DNA from: an uncultured Eubacteriales bacterium | GTDB taxonomy: Bacteria > Bacillota > Clostridia > Peptostreptococcales > Anaerovoracaceae | Assembly (NCBI GenBank): GCA_902795135.1 | Contig: CADBJW010000005.1 | Coordinates: 44,435-108,434 of the forward strand | Length of the DNA: 64,000 bases | Direction of reading: 5' to 3' | Shown: positions 45,245 to 53,065 of the stretch, one piece after another | Position numbering within the stretch: the first letter of the stretch is position 1 | How the letters are laid out: every line of letters starts with the position of its first letter | Notes under the pieces: generated by a model | Told to the model about the DNA's origin: nothing | Seen by the model: the letters and a program-made list of their open reading frames with translations, nothing else | The model's database searches: none | Program-made: the position numbers and the translations under genes

Positions 45245-45274
45245 ATTAAAAAATGGAAGAAGTTAAACTTCTTC
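45245..45274 (-). terminator. Terminator overlapping the stop of the XRE gene
   Basis: Minus strand: GAAGAAG-TTTAA-CTTCTTC then CATTTTTTAA. The loop contains the TAA stop codon. Confidence 0.75.
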
Positions 45275-45472
45275 AGAAGGGATGTATTCCATGATGTCTT
45301 CGACTGGACAATGAAGGATATCACACAACAAGTTTATAGTGTGAGTGCTGACATTTTGGTTTCGTTTCAGCCTTGTGATCTGACCGGGGCTGACTTTGTA
45401 TTCGTGGATCAGTTTGTATTGGGTAACGTTTTGCTTTTTCATGGTTTCCCATAGTTTGTTATAAACGATCAT
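45263..45472 (-). CDS. Small XRE/Cro-family transcriptional regulator
   Basis: A 69-residue protein that is essentially a lone helix-turn-helix: VTQYKLIHEYKVSPGQITRLKRNQNVSTHTINLLCDILHCP, ending in VEDIMEYIPSEEV. Such proteins commonly repress their own gene and regulate mobile or accessory modules. ATG follows GAGGAACC. A perfect 22-bp palindrome lies 26 nt upstream and a larger inverted repeat further up, both good candidates for its operator. It is divergent from a broken zinc-ribbon gene. Confidence 0.9.
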   Translation of the reverse strand: MIVYNKLWETMKKQNVTQYKLIHEYKVSPGQITRLKRNQNVSTHTINLLCDILHCPVEDIMEYIPSEEV

Positions 45473-45497
45473 TGGTTCCTCATTTCTAAAAAATTAA

Positions 45498-45519
45498 GGA
45501 TGCAGATATATCTGCATCC
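45498..45519. promoter_or_regulatory. Perfect 22-bp palindrome upstream of the XRE gene
   Basis: GGATGCAGATA followed directly by its reverse complement. On the minus strand it is trailed by TTAATTTTTT, so it could be an operator, a leader hairpin or a terminator. Confidence 0.55.
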
Positions 45520-45551
45520 CTCCCCCAAAACATATTTAACGTTCTTAATTG

Positions 45552-45603
45552 AATGATAGCCATTAACGGTATATAATCATATTGACCGTAAATGGTTATC
45601 ATT
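45552..45603. repeat. 19-bp inverted repeat with 14-nt spacer
   Basis: Left arm 45552-45570 (AATGATAGCCATTAACGGT) and right arm 45585-45603 are complementary at 17 of 19 positions. A plus-strand promoter-like pair, TTGACC (45582-45587), 17 nt, TATGTT, overlaps the right arm. Likely a regulatory site for the divergent XRE gene and the 45671 gene. Confidence 0.5.
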
Positions 45604-45670
45604 TTATGTTTTCTTTGTGATTTATTCTGGATTATTCGAGGATGAAAAGAGTCTATTGAGGGGAGAGAAG

Positions 45671-45888
45671 ATGATAAAAAGAAAGTGTCCAAATTGTGGA
45701 GAAATAGATGTATATCTATATGGGGTCTAAAGATTGTCAGTAGCTCTATCAGTACATCATGTGATGAGGAACCGATACAAGAAGGTGAATGCTATTCGGG
45801 GATGCAAGGGTTTGCAGATGAGTTGCGGCTGCTGGAGTTGAAGACTTTGAGAACGTGTTTTTCACGATTATTGCATAAATCAGTATAA
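45671..45888 (+). pseudogene. Broken small zinc-ribbon gene
   Basis: ATG 45671 follows a good site (GAGGGGAGAG) and starts MIKRKCPNCGEIDVYLYGV, a zinc-ribbon beginning, but meets a stop after 19 codons. A different frame (from 45685) stays open to 45888 and carries CDEEPIQEGECYSG and a helical end. The good start signal with an early stop, and protein-like content in the next frame, suggest a frameshifted gene. No family can be named, and chance is possible. Confidence 0.3.
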
Positions 45889-45910
45889 ATTTTTTGCGCA
45901 ATCAAAATGA

Positions 45911-46618
45911 ATGGAATTCAAAATGATATTTACTGATAAAGAAAAAATAAGATTGTTCGACAAAATAGAAGAATTATATTTCAAAAGAAATTTTGGTAGT
46001 ACATCAAAATCGGATATTGAAACGTTACTTTTCTCTGAATATATAGAGTGCTGTATTAGTCACGATCAACCGTTCGATGATTATTCGTTATCGAAAGAGT
46101 TAGGCATCACACAGGCAAGAGTACGGTCCTTAAAAGAACGAAAAGAACTAAAATATCCACATAACGAAGCCGACTTAGATTGGTGGAAGAAACCATTTGC
46201 GGAAGCAGTCAAGAACGCCAAGTATAATGAAAAAGATCACAGCATAAAATTCATAATACAAGACATAAACGTGATGAATGAAGTTAGACACTTCATTGAA
46301 GAAGTGGGCTGGTATGATGAGTGTTCACTCAATAAAAAGCTGTTGGTTCTCCCATTAGATTGTTTTACAGAAATATGCCTTGAACAAGACTCTTTAACAG
46401 ATTTATTCGCAGATAACGAAAAGAAAAGAATAAAGAAACTTGCAAATAATTATGATGGCGTTATAGAGTTTGCAAAGGATTTTAGTGCGGATGGATTAAA
46501 GAAGTTATTGATGGTAGCGTCAAAGGATGTTATCAATATTGTTCTTCAGACTCTTCCATTTGGGGGCATTGCAAAAACAGCGTTTGATAATCTTGCAAAC
46601 GCTGTTATGAAAACATAA
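45911..46618 (+). CDS. Hypothetical protein with HTH-like N-terminal region
   Basis: A 235-residue protein of no recognised family. Residues ~1-75 are helical with an HTH-like stretch (YSLSKELGITQARVRSLKER). The middle (~85-150) is mixed; the C-terminus (~185-235) is helical and hydrophobic (LMVASKDVINIVLQTLPFGGIAKTAFDNLANAV) and could associate with a membrane. Codon use is AT-rich, unlike the flanking core genes, as expected for an acquired gene. No clear ribosome binding site precedes ATG 45911. Its stop codon is inside a terminator stem. Confidence 0.6.
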   Translation: MEFKMIFTDKEKIRLFDKIEELYFKRNFGSTSKSDIETLLFSEYIECCISHDQPFDDYSLSKELGITQARVRSLKERKELKYPHNEADLDWWKKPFAEAVKNAKYNEKDHSIKFIIQDINVMNEVRHFIEEVGWYDECSLNKKLLVLPLDCFTEICLEQDSLTDLFADNEKKRIKKLANNYDGVIEFAKDFSADGLKKLLMVASKDVINIVLQTLPFGGIAKTAFDNLANAVMKT

Positions 46619-46628
46619 TGGCTTTTTT
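46601..46628 (+). terminator. Terminator overlapping the end of the 235-aa gene
   Basis: GCTGTTATG-AAAA-CATAATGGC (two G-U pairs) followed by TTTTTT; the TAA stop is in the 3' arm. Confidence 0.7.
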
Positions 46629-46739
46629 GTTATTATAGATTTTTACTTATAGGCATTAAATAAGAAAAGTGATTCTCTTTAGAAGATCGACGAGATGTAA
46701 TGATTATTTGCTGCCTGATAAAAGAGAGGGAGGGAAAAT

Positions 46740-47144
46740 ATGTCTGTATTAAAGTACGAGTTGAAAGGAAATCGAGGAAGAAGTATTAGGGTATATGACA
46801 GAAAAGTTGAAATCAACGTATCAGTAACTGTCGGTTCCGTGCTTACCGGGAATGCGACTGATGGAGAGAAAACAATCTACTACACAGATGTAATCGGGTT
46901 GCAGCACAAGAAACCCGGAGGAACGATAGGATACTTACAGTTTGAAACCGCAAGCGGGCAGATGAATAATGAGAAAAGTGGATTTTGGTCAGAAAACACG
47001 TTTACTTATACAGAAAAAGATGTGAAGCCCGCAGTTATGCAGGAGGTCGTTAATTTCATTAAAGACACCCTTGAAATACTGAAATTTGGATCAATTTCGA
47101 CAGAAAGTGTGACCGCAATTACAGATGACCTTCCAGATCTTTAA
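46740..47144 (+). CDS. Hypothetical protein, possibly PH-like (DUF4429-type)
   Basis: A 134-residue protein without signal peptide or membrane helix. The start LKYELKGNRGRSIRVYDRKVEINV and the later TIYYTDVIGLQHKKPGGTIGYLQFET give a strand pattern like bacterial PH/DUF4429 domains, ending in a helix (VVNFIKDTLEIL). This match is tentative. AGGGAGGG gives a strong translation start. A membrane protein gene follows 28 nt later, so they are probably one operon. Confidence 0.55.
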   Translation: MSVLKYELKGNRGRSIRVYDRKVEINVSVTVGSVLTGNATDGEKTIYYTDVIGLQHKKPGGTIGYLQFETASGQMNNEKSGFWSENTFTYTEKDVKPAVMQEVVNFIKDTLEILKFGSISTESVTAITDDLPDL

Positions 47145-47172
47145 GAATATAAACTTGACATGAGGTGATAAG

Positions 47173-48852
47173 ATGAGCAGATATGAGCAAGTGGCGAAGA
47201 ACGAGTATGTATTAGAAAACTTTCAAGAACCAGTGCATATTGTTGCAAGTGCTTTACTGAAAGATACTGTTACGTTGAATTATCTGGCGCAGATCAAATT
47301 ACAGAATGTTTCGGAGTTTACTATTCAAAAGGTGTCTATTGTAATTGTTCCTTATGATGCAGAAAACAATAAAGTGGGGAGTGAAATAACATACATATAT
47401 GATGGCTTGGAGATTTCACCCGATGAAGAGTTCGGGTCAAATGAGGCGATACCGTTTATTGATATTAAAAGCATGTCCTCTTTCCAAGCAACTGTAAAGC
47501 AGGTTATCTTTAAGGAAGGATTAGAATGGACGATTGGACAGACTATTGATGATGTAAAATCAGAAAAGAATAGCACAATCTTAAGTGCAATCGATTCTTC
47601 AATTAAACGAGAAGATTTTAAGAAGGCTATCGATGCAGTGGATGATGTTTTTGATTCCAATGCAAAAAAAGAAGAAATCCGGAATGATATTTATAGACAA
47701 TGCATAGAGTTTGCAGAAAAAGTAGTATCATCTAACGGTTCTGTCACTAGGGCAAAGAAAGTTCTCGAGGTTGTTCCAGACGAATACGTGGGGAAGAAAG
47801 AACTGCAAGAACGCATAAAAGGGAAAAAACAGAAAAAGAGGCGAATCATTGCGATTGTTTGTGCTTCCGTGGTTGCTGTCCTTTTGTGTGCGTTGATTGG
47901 CAATTCGGTACACAAATATTTAATGTATAAGGATGCAATTAAACTGGGCGAAAGCGGACATTACGCTGAGGCTATCGACAAGTTAACCGAACTGGATGAC
48001 TATAAGGATAGCCATTCCTATATTGAAAAGTATCAAACAGAAATATTTGAAAAAGAAAAAGAAGAACTCACGCAATCAATCAGAGAGACCTACGCAAAAA
48101 GAAATGAGTATATCGCTGATATGGATACTGTCGGTTTATGCCAGGGAATTATTCGTCCAGATGGAGATTATTATAAGTGGGAGGAAGAAAAATACGAAGC
48201 TGAAACTAATCTTACAGCAGATGAAATTAGCAAACTAGTGAAGGTACATTCTATATGTGATGATTTGAGTTACATGGTACTGGATATAGATAAAGAGTGG
48301 TTCATACCGTTTCAGTTTGCCGATTTACACTATAAAACTGGGGCAAACCGCGCCAAAGATAATTACGACTTCATTCCAGAGTTAAAAGAAGCTGATATGC
48401 CAGTTGCTACTGAAATCGTTAAGCAGTTTGAAAAGTATAAAAAGGACTACGTTGGTAAAACATATGTCTTTCAGGCAACAAGTGGAGATGGATATGGCTT
48501 GGACGGTGATGAGAAGGTTTTAATCACAACGCTTGCTTTTCAGAAAAAAGATAAGAACAAAAAACTTACTGCTGATAATTTAGAGCCAATCGTGATAGTG
48601 GCCGTAGGTGAAGAAGGCCAAAACTATATGCAAGGATACGGGACTATACAGGACGTAAAGGAAGGGAAGAAGATATACGATGGCTTTAGTGAATACAGGT
48701 ATAACGAGGATACAAACGAGTCAGAGGCAGATTCGCATTATGAAGTTCAAAAAGATCAATATGTTGTATTCTCCGGAGATAGTGCAATTTGGCATTATGC
48801 CGGAGAAGACCACCTAATGAAACAAAAGAAATGGAAATACTATGGGGATTAG
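47173..48852 (+). CDS. Hypothetical membrane protein with TPR-like segment
   Basis: A 559-residue protein. Residues ~1-120 are beta-rich (LNYLAQIKLQNVSEFTIQKVSIVIVPYD), Ig-like in feel. A helical linker and a basic KKQKKRR stop precede one transmembrane helix (~224-246). Directly after it is a TPR/SEL1-like repeat (LGESGHYAEAIDKLTELDDYKDS), a coiled stretch, and a large C-terminal domain (~330-559) with no family that I recognise. With no signal peptide, the N-terminal part is likely cytosolic and the C-terminal part outside. A strong terminator follows. Confidence 0.6.
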   Translation: MSRYEQVAKNEYVLENFQEPVHIVASALLKDTVTLNYLAQIKLQNVSEFTIQKVSIVIVPYDAENNKVGSEITYIYDGLEISPDEEFGSNEAIPFIDIKSMSSFQATVKQVIFKEGLEWTIGQTIDDVKSEKNSTILSAIDSSIKREDFKKAIDAVDDVFDSNAKKEEIRNDIYRQCIEFAEKVVSSNGSVTRAKKVLEVVPDEYVGKKELQERIKGKKQKKRRIIAIVCASVVAVLLCALIGNSVHKYLMYKDAIKLGESGHYAEAIDKLTELDDYKDSHSYIEKYQTEIFEKEKEELTQSIRETYAKRNEYIADMDTVGLCQGIIRPDGDYYKWEEEKYEAETNLTADEISKLVKVHSICDDLSYMVLDIDKEWFIPFQFADLHYKTGANRAKDNYDFIPELKEADMPVATEIVKQFEKYKKDYVGKTYVFQATSGDGYGLDGDEKVLITTLAFQKKDKNKKLTADNLEPIVIVAVGEEGQNYMQGYGTIQDVKEGKKIYDGFSEYRYNEDTNESEADSHYEVQKDQYVVFSGDSAIWHYAGEDHLMKQKKWKYYGD

Positions 48853-48881
48853 GCTTGTACATACGTATTCACTAAGCACCC

Positions 48882-48918
48882 GGCTGTTACACGAAGTAAT
48901 TCGAGTAACAGCCCTTTT
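48882..48918 (+). terminator. Intrinsic terminator after the 559-aa gene
   Basis: GGCTGTTAC-A-CGAA-GTAA-TTCG-A-GTAACAGCC, then CTTTTAT. Its centre resembles the hairpin at 50824-50855. Confidence 0.85.
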
Positions 48919-48960
48919 ATATATTTGACCGAATACAGAGCCGGCGTAAAGGAAGCAACG

Positions 48961-48989
48961 TTGACAATATCACGATATAGTGATAACAT
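48961..48989 (+). promoter_or_regulatory. Promoter with built-in operator for the DUF4160-DUF2442 pair
   Basis: TTGACA (48961-48966), 17-nt spacer, TAACAT (48984-48989) with TGA before the -10. The spacer contains TATCAC-GATATA-GTGATA (48968-48985), a perfect inverted repeat between -35 and -10, as expected for autorepression. Confidence 0.7.
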
Positions 48990-49018
48990 CAAACTGGGAA
49001 GGGGAAAGGAGATTAATA

Positions 49019-49273
49019 ATGCCAATAATATCTGTTTTTTACGGCATTACTATACGTATTTATTTTCGACAAGGGGAGCATAATCCACCGCATATTCACG
49101 CGGTATATGGTGAGCATGTAGCTGCAGTTTCCATACAGACTGGGACTATACTAGATGGGTATTTGCCGCCCAAGGCCTTTGCAATGGTTAAAGAATGGTC
49201 CCAAAAGCATAGAAGCGCGCTGATGGAAATGTGGGAAACCCAAAACTTCTACAGGCTGCCACCTTTGGAATAG
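49019..49273 (+). CDS. DUF4160 domain protein (putative toxin-antitoxin component)
   Basis: An 84-residue protein that is one DUF4160 domain: MPIISVFYGITIRIYFRQGEHNPPHIHAVYGE and LPPKAFAMVKEWSQKHRSALMEMW. ATG 49019 follows AAGGGGAAAGGAG; the ORF upstream to 48980 covers the promoter and is rejected. DUF4160 genes are very often paired with DUF2442 genes, and the pair is considered toxin-antitoxin-like. The biochemical target is unknown. Confidence 0.85.
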   Translation: MPIISVFYGITIRIYFRQGEHNPPHIHAVYGEHVAAVSIQTGTILDGYLPPKAFAMVKEWSQKHRSALMEMWETQNFYRLPPLE

Positions 49274-49286
49274 AGAGGAACTTAAA

Positions 49287-49721
49287 ATGTTTCACAAAAT
49301 CAAATCGATCAACATCCTTCCGGACTATTGCTTAACGGTTCACTTTTCTGAGGGAATAACGAAGGAATATGATGTAAAGCCAGTGATGGAGCGTTTTCCG
49401 GTGTTTAGACATCTAACGGAACAACCGGAGCTGTTTGAAGCGGCCAAAGTCGATGTCGGTGGGTATGGCGTTGTATGGAATGATGACCTGGATCTTTCCT
49501 GTGATGAGCTCTTTGCAAATGGAAAAGAAGTCAAGACGCCATTTGATGGGTTGATTGCTTTTTCGGATGCAACTGAAATCTGGGGGCTGAATGAAAGCAC
49601 CCTTCGCAAAGCGATCGCCTACGGGAAATTGATCAACGGCGTTGACGTCTGCAAGTATGGGAAGCAATGGGTGATTTCCAGCGATGCTATGAGACGTGAG
49701 TATGGCGATCCAGATGATTGA
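49287..49721 (+). CDS. DUF2442 domain protein with C-terminal HTH-like domain
   Basis: A 144-residue protein. Residues ~1-75 are DUF2442 (ILPDYCLTVHFSEGITKEYDVKPV ... DDLDLSCDELFANG). The rest (~90-144) is an excisionase-like helix-turn-helix: EIWGLNESTLRKAIAYGKLINGV, then QWVISSDAMRREYG. The DNA-binding tail suggests that this partner binds the palindrome in the shared promoter and represses the pair, as antitoxins do. 13 nt separate it from the DUF4160 gene. Confidence 0.85.
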   Translation: MFHKIKSINILPDYCLTVHFSEGITKEYDVKPVMERFPVFRHLTEQPELFEAAKVDVGGYGVVWNDDLDLSCDELFANGKEVKTPFDGLIAFSDATEIWGLNESTLRKAIAYGKLINGVDVCKYGKQWVISSDAMRREYGDPDD

Positions 49722-49787
49722 GCGCCAGAATCGTGCACGGGATTGAGATGTATGTTATAATTTCCGTGCAATTATTCCGAAAGGTAG

Positions 49788-49967
49788 CTGCAAACAGGCA
49801 AGCTTAACTTCATCGGCGCGATCGTCTTCTGCAGCTTCGGATTCGCTTTCCTTAAGTTCGGTCAGAAGAAAAAGGTTGCGTCAAAGGTCGTAGAGGGACT
49901 GCGTCTGCAGCCGGAAAGGGTAGAAACGAAAGAAGATACGGAAACAGGAGAAGATCAGAATGAATGA
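49788..49967 (+). pseudogene. Remnant of a membrane protein gene upstream of mscS
   Basis: An open frame of ~60 codons with no start codon, preceded by a stop. It encodes one clear helix (KLNFIGAIVFCSFGFAFLKFG) and a charged tail ending EDTETGEDQNE. Its stop overlaps the mscS start by 8 nt in the manner of a coupled operon. The upstream part of the gene is gone. A TGTTATAAT -10 (TATAAT at 49756-49761) lies ahead and may now drive mscS. I cannot name the family. Confidence 0.5.
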
Positions 49968-50817
49968 TATGATGAATGTAAACAATGAGTTCACCATGTT
50001 TGGGGTGCATTTCGCTGATCCATGGGCAACGCTGATCCGATTGGCCTTGATTATTGTGATCGGGATGATCGTGATTCAAATCCTGCTGGCAGTGATCCGG
50101 CGTATCCTGAAGAAAATCGACAGTCTGGACGAGATGCTGAGTTCGTTTGTAATCAATGCAGTTCGAATCATTTGTATCATCATGCTGATTGCCATTTGTC
50201 TGGATACATTAGGCGTTAATGTCGGGACCATCGTAGCGGTACTCGGCGCGGCTGGCGCGGCAATCGCATTGGCGTTAAAAGACAGTTTGGCCAACATCGC
50301 CGGCGGTCTGATGATCATCATTACACGGCCGTTTAAGAAAGGCGATTTGATCAACCTCGGCGAATACCGGGGCCGCGTGCAGGAGATCGACCTGTTTCTG
50401 ACCACGCTGCGAACCTTGAACTATCAAGTCATCACGATTCCCAACGGACTTGTCAACACATCGATCCTCGTCAATGAAAGCCGCGAGGAGATCCGCCGTG
50501 TGGACCTGACCTTTGGCATTAGTTACGACAGCGATGTGGTTCGGGCCAAAGAGATCTTGCGGGAGGTATGCCGCAAAAGCGATCTGGTGCTGGATGACCG
50601 CGAACCGAGTATCGGAGTGCGCAGCAACGACGATAGTGCGATCGTGCTGGAGCTTTTGGCATGGTGCCGCACAGAGGATTATTTTAAAACCCAGTACTAT
50701 TTGCTCGAACAGGTCAAACTGGCCTTCGACGCGGGCGGTATCCACATTCCATATCCACACATGGTGGTGCAGATGAATCAGGCAGAAAAGGCGCGCCAAG
50801 AAGAGGATCAAGATTAA
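49960..50817 (+). CDS. MscS-family mechanosensitive ion channel
   Basis: A 285-residue channel. Three transmembrane helices (~24-48, ~63-85, ~88-125) are present; the last is the glycine/alanine pore helix GAAGAAIALALKDSLANIAGG. The cytosolic MscS beta domain follows (RPFKKGDLINLGEYRGRVQEIDLFLTTLRTL, IPNGLVNTSILVNES). It opens under membrane tension to release solutes during hypo-osmotic shock. Length is that of a minimal MscS. ATG 49960 has GGAGAAGATCAGA upstream. Confidence 0.95.
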   Translation: MNDMMNVNNEFTMFGVHFADPWATLIRLALIIVIGMIVIQILLAVIRRILKKIDSLDEMLSSFVINAVRIICIIMLIAICLDTLGVNVGTIVAVLGAAGAAIALALKDSLANIAGGLMIIITRPFKKGDLINLGEYRGRVQEIDLFLTTLRTLNYQVITIPNGLVNTSILVNESREEIRRVDLTFGISYDSDVVRAKEILREVCRKSDLVLDDREPSIGVRSNDDSAIVLELLAWCRTEDYFKTQYYLLEQVKLAFDAGGIHIPYPHMVVQMNQAEKARQEEDQD

Positions 50818-50823
50818 TACAAA

Positions 50824-50863
50824 AGCCGTTGCACGAGGTAATTCGTACAGCGGCTATTATATT
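50824..50863. terminator. Terminator between mscS and the aminotransferase operon
   Basis: AGCCGTTGCACGA / TTCGTACAGCGGCT stem with a short GGTAA loop and minor mismatches, then ATTATATTTTTT. Confidence 0.75.
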
Positions 50864-50897
50864 TTTTGGGTGTCTATGACGGCCGGGTGCTTGTCCT

Positions 50898-52025
50898 CTA
50901 GTCGATGGTCTTGAGGAAGTCTGCGAAGAGGTCCAGGCCTTTCTGCAGGACTTTGGAATCAAAGGCATAGCCGATGCGTACGGCGCCTTCCATTTCAAAG
51001 CACTCACCCGGGGTGAACAGTACGCCGGTTTCTTTGATCAGCCGGTCGCAGAGTTCACGGGACGGGATGTCTTTCTTATAGTATACCAGGGCGGTGGTTC
51101 CCGCTTCCGGTCTCTGATAGTAAACTTCCGGAGTTGCGTTGACCCAATCGTCCAGAATCTGGCGGTTCGTGTTCAGGATCGTGCGGTTCCGTTCGATGAT
51201 TATATCCTTGTTGGCCAGAGCCAGAGCAGCCAGTTTGTCGTCGATGACGGCGCAGCTGATGGTGTCGTAGTCCCTGCGTTCATGACAGCGGTGGATCAGA
51301 TCCATGTCTCTGGTGACGATCCAGCCAAGGCGCACGCCGGCCATGGACCAGCATTTGGACATGCTGCCGACGGAGATGCCTTTTTCGTAAAGATCGGCAA
51401 CGGAATACATGTAGCTGCCATCTTCGGAAATGCCGCGGTAAACTTCATCACAAAGGACATAGGCGCCCACGCTTTTCGCGACTTCGATGACCTGTTCCAT
51501 AACGTCCTTTGGAATCAAGGAACCGGATGGATTGTTCGGGCTGTTCATCGTGATCATCTTGGTGTTTTCGTCCACCAGTTCTTTTAGCTTTTCGATGTCC
51601 GGCAGGAAGTGGTTTTCCAGATTCAGGTTCAGGATTCTGACTTCCGCGCCGATGGATTCCGGAATGGAATAGTGCTGCTGGTAGGTCGGCATAACGGAGA
51701 CCATGTTGTCGCTCGGGTCAATCAAGGTCATCAGGATGTGATGATTGGCTCCGATGGCGCCGTGCATTGGGATGATGTGTTCCGGTTTGATCACATCGCT
51801 ATACAGGCTGGCGATTCCGTTCAGCAGTTCCGGAGACCCGCCGATGTGGCTGTAAGTTAATCGGGTATCCGCGAGGGCATTCATATATTCCGCAACATCC
51901 AAACCGGCCATTTCCACGATTTCTCTGACCGTCAGAGAATCGATGCAGGTTTCTGCCAGGTTGTATTTGCACTTGGTTTCATAATCGTCCATCCAACGTT
52001 CAACCTTAAAAGTTTTGATATCCAT
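50898..52025 (-). CDS. PLP-dependent aminotransferase, class I/II
   Basis: A 375-residue fold-type I enzyme. The PLP-lysine motif is VGSMSKCWSMAGVRLGW, with MNSPNNPSGSLIPKD (NPSG motif) and YVLCDEVYRGI upstream of it. Relatives include class I/II transaminases of uncertain substrate. It is the last gene of a three-gene operon with an ornithine-cyclodeaminase-like enzyme (11 nt gap) and a YgjV membrane protein. The divergent PucR(2) regulator is the likely activator. The operon probably handles an amino acid or amine. Confidence 0.9.
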   Translation of the reverse strand: MDIKTFKVERWMDDYETKCKYNLAETCIDSLTVREIVEMAGLDVAEYMNALADTRLTYSHIGGSPELLNGIASLYSDVIKPEHIIPMHGAIGANHHILMTLIDPSDNMVSVMPTYQQHYSIPESIGAEVRILNLNLENHFLPDIEKLKELVDENTKMITMNSPNNPSGSLIPKDVMEQVIEVAKSVGAYVLCDEVYRGISEDGSYMYSVADLYEKGISVGSMSKCWSMAGVRLGWIVTRDMDLIHRCHERRDYDTISCAVIDDKLAALALANKDIIIERNRTILNTNRQILDDWVNATPEVYYQRPEAGTTALVYYKKDIPSRELCDRLIKETGVLFTPGECFEMEGAVRIGYAFDSKVLQKGLDLFADFLKTID

Positions 52026-52036
52026 TCTATTTCCTC

Positions 52037-53047
52037 CTATAATTCCACAACGGTACCGAGATTCTTTTCTTCCGCCAGATCCAATGCGACTTTTGCGGCG
52101 GCGATGTCCAGCAAAGCCATTCCTGCTGGATCGTAAATGGTAATGTCATCGTCTGACGTTCTGCCTTCGCAGTTTCCGAGGATCAGCTCGCCGATTTCAT
52201 GGATGTCTGTTTCCTTCACAATGCCTTTCTTGACCGGGATTTCAACTTCACCGGCTTCAATGCAGTGTTCCATATCATCGACAAAGACTTTGGCCTTTGC
52301 GAAGATTTCCGGATCCAGCTCTTCCTTGCCTTCCATGTCGGAGCCGACCGTTGAGAAATGCATGCCCGGACGGATCCACTCTTTTTTGATAACGGGCTGC
52401 CTGGAAGGCGTTACTGTAATGATTATATCACTTTGCGGAACCGTTTCTTCCGGTTTATTGGTCGCTTCGAAAGATATTCCGGAAGCATCGATGCCCAGTT
52501 CGTCCTGAAGTCTTGCCTGGATTCCTGCCACGAAATTTTCCGCGTTCTCAGGGAAAAGCAGGTCTGCCACATAGACTTTCTTCAGATTCGGGAAGCATAC
52601 GATCGTCGCAGCGATCTGGTAGGCGGCCTGGTTTCCGGCACCGAGAATGAACAGCGTCTCAGAATCTTTTCTTGCCAGATACTTGGCACCAATGGCACCC
52701 GCAGCGCCGGTACGAACGCCTGTGATATAGGCACCTTCCAGAATTCCAATAGGCGCTCCGGTAAATTCGTCGAACACATTGATGGTTGCCATCAGATTTG
52801 GAAGACCTTTTTCCGTATTGCCGGCAAAGAAGCCGATGGTTTTATGTCCGAAAATCTTTTCGCCCGGCAGATACCCGGAACGGATATCCATATCTCTCTG
52901 CCCTTCCTCAAAGATGTGGAATACAGTCGGCCAGGCAACTGCCTCACCGTTGCTCTTCATTGTGTATACGTTTTCGACAGCCTGAATGGTCGGCGCCATC
53001 TCAATAACCAGCATGATATCGCTTTTGTTCATTATTCTTGTAGCCAT
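52037..53047 (-). CDS. Ornithine cyclodeaminase / mu-crystallin family protein
   Basis: A 336-residue NAD(P)-binding protein. The Rossmann motif is LFILGAGNQAAYQIAA, preceded by GILEGAYITGVRTGAAGAIGAKYLA, the family's signature stretch, and followed by DIIITVTPSRQPVI. Members act as ornithine cyclodeaminases, imino-acid reductases or alanine dehydrogenases; which one applies is open. Neighbouring aminotransferase and PucR genes support amino-acid metabolism. Confidence 0.9.
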   Translation of the reverse strand: MATRIMNKSDIMLVIEMAPTIQAVENVYTMKSNGEAVAWPTVFHIFEEGQRDMDIRSGYLPGEKIFGHKTIGFFAGNTEKGLPNLMATINVFDEFTGAPIGILEGAYITGVRTGAAGAIGAKYLARKDSETLFILGAGNQAAYQIAATIVCFPNLKKVYVADLLFPENAENFVAGIQARLQDELGIDASGISFEATNKPEETVPQSDIIITVTPSRQPVIKKEWIRPGMHFSTVGSDMEGKEELDPEIFAKAKVFVDDMEHCIEAGEVEIPVKKGIVKETDIHEIGELILGNCEGRTSDDDITIYDPAGMALLDIAAAKVALDLAEEKNLGTVVEL

Positions 53048-53065
53048 GTTGTACCTTCCTTTCTA

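Noticed and set aside
45001-45324. Open frames across the GC-rich palindromic element, including a minus-strand one that extends the XRE region
   Set aside because: Stop-poor GC-rich DNA gives open frames by chance; they have no start signal or family, and the palindrome explains the sequence better.
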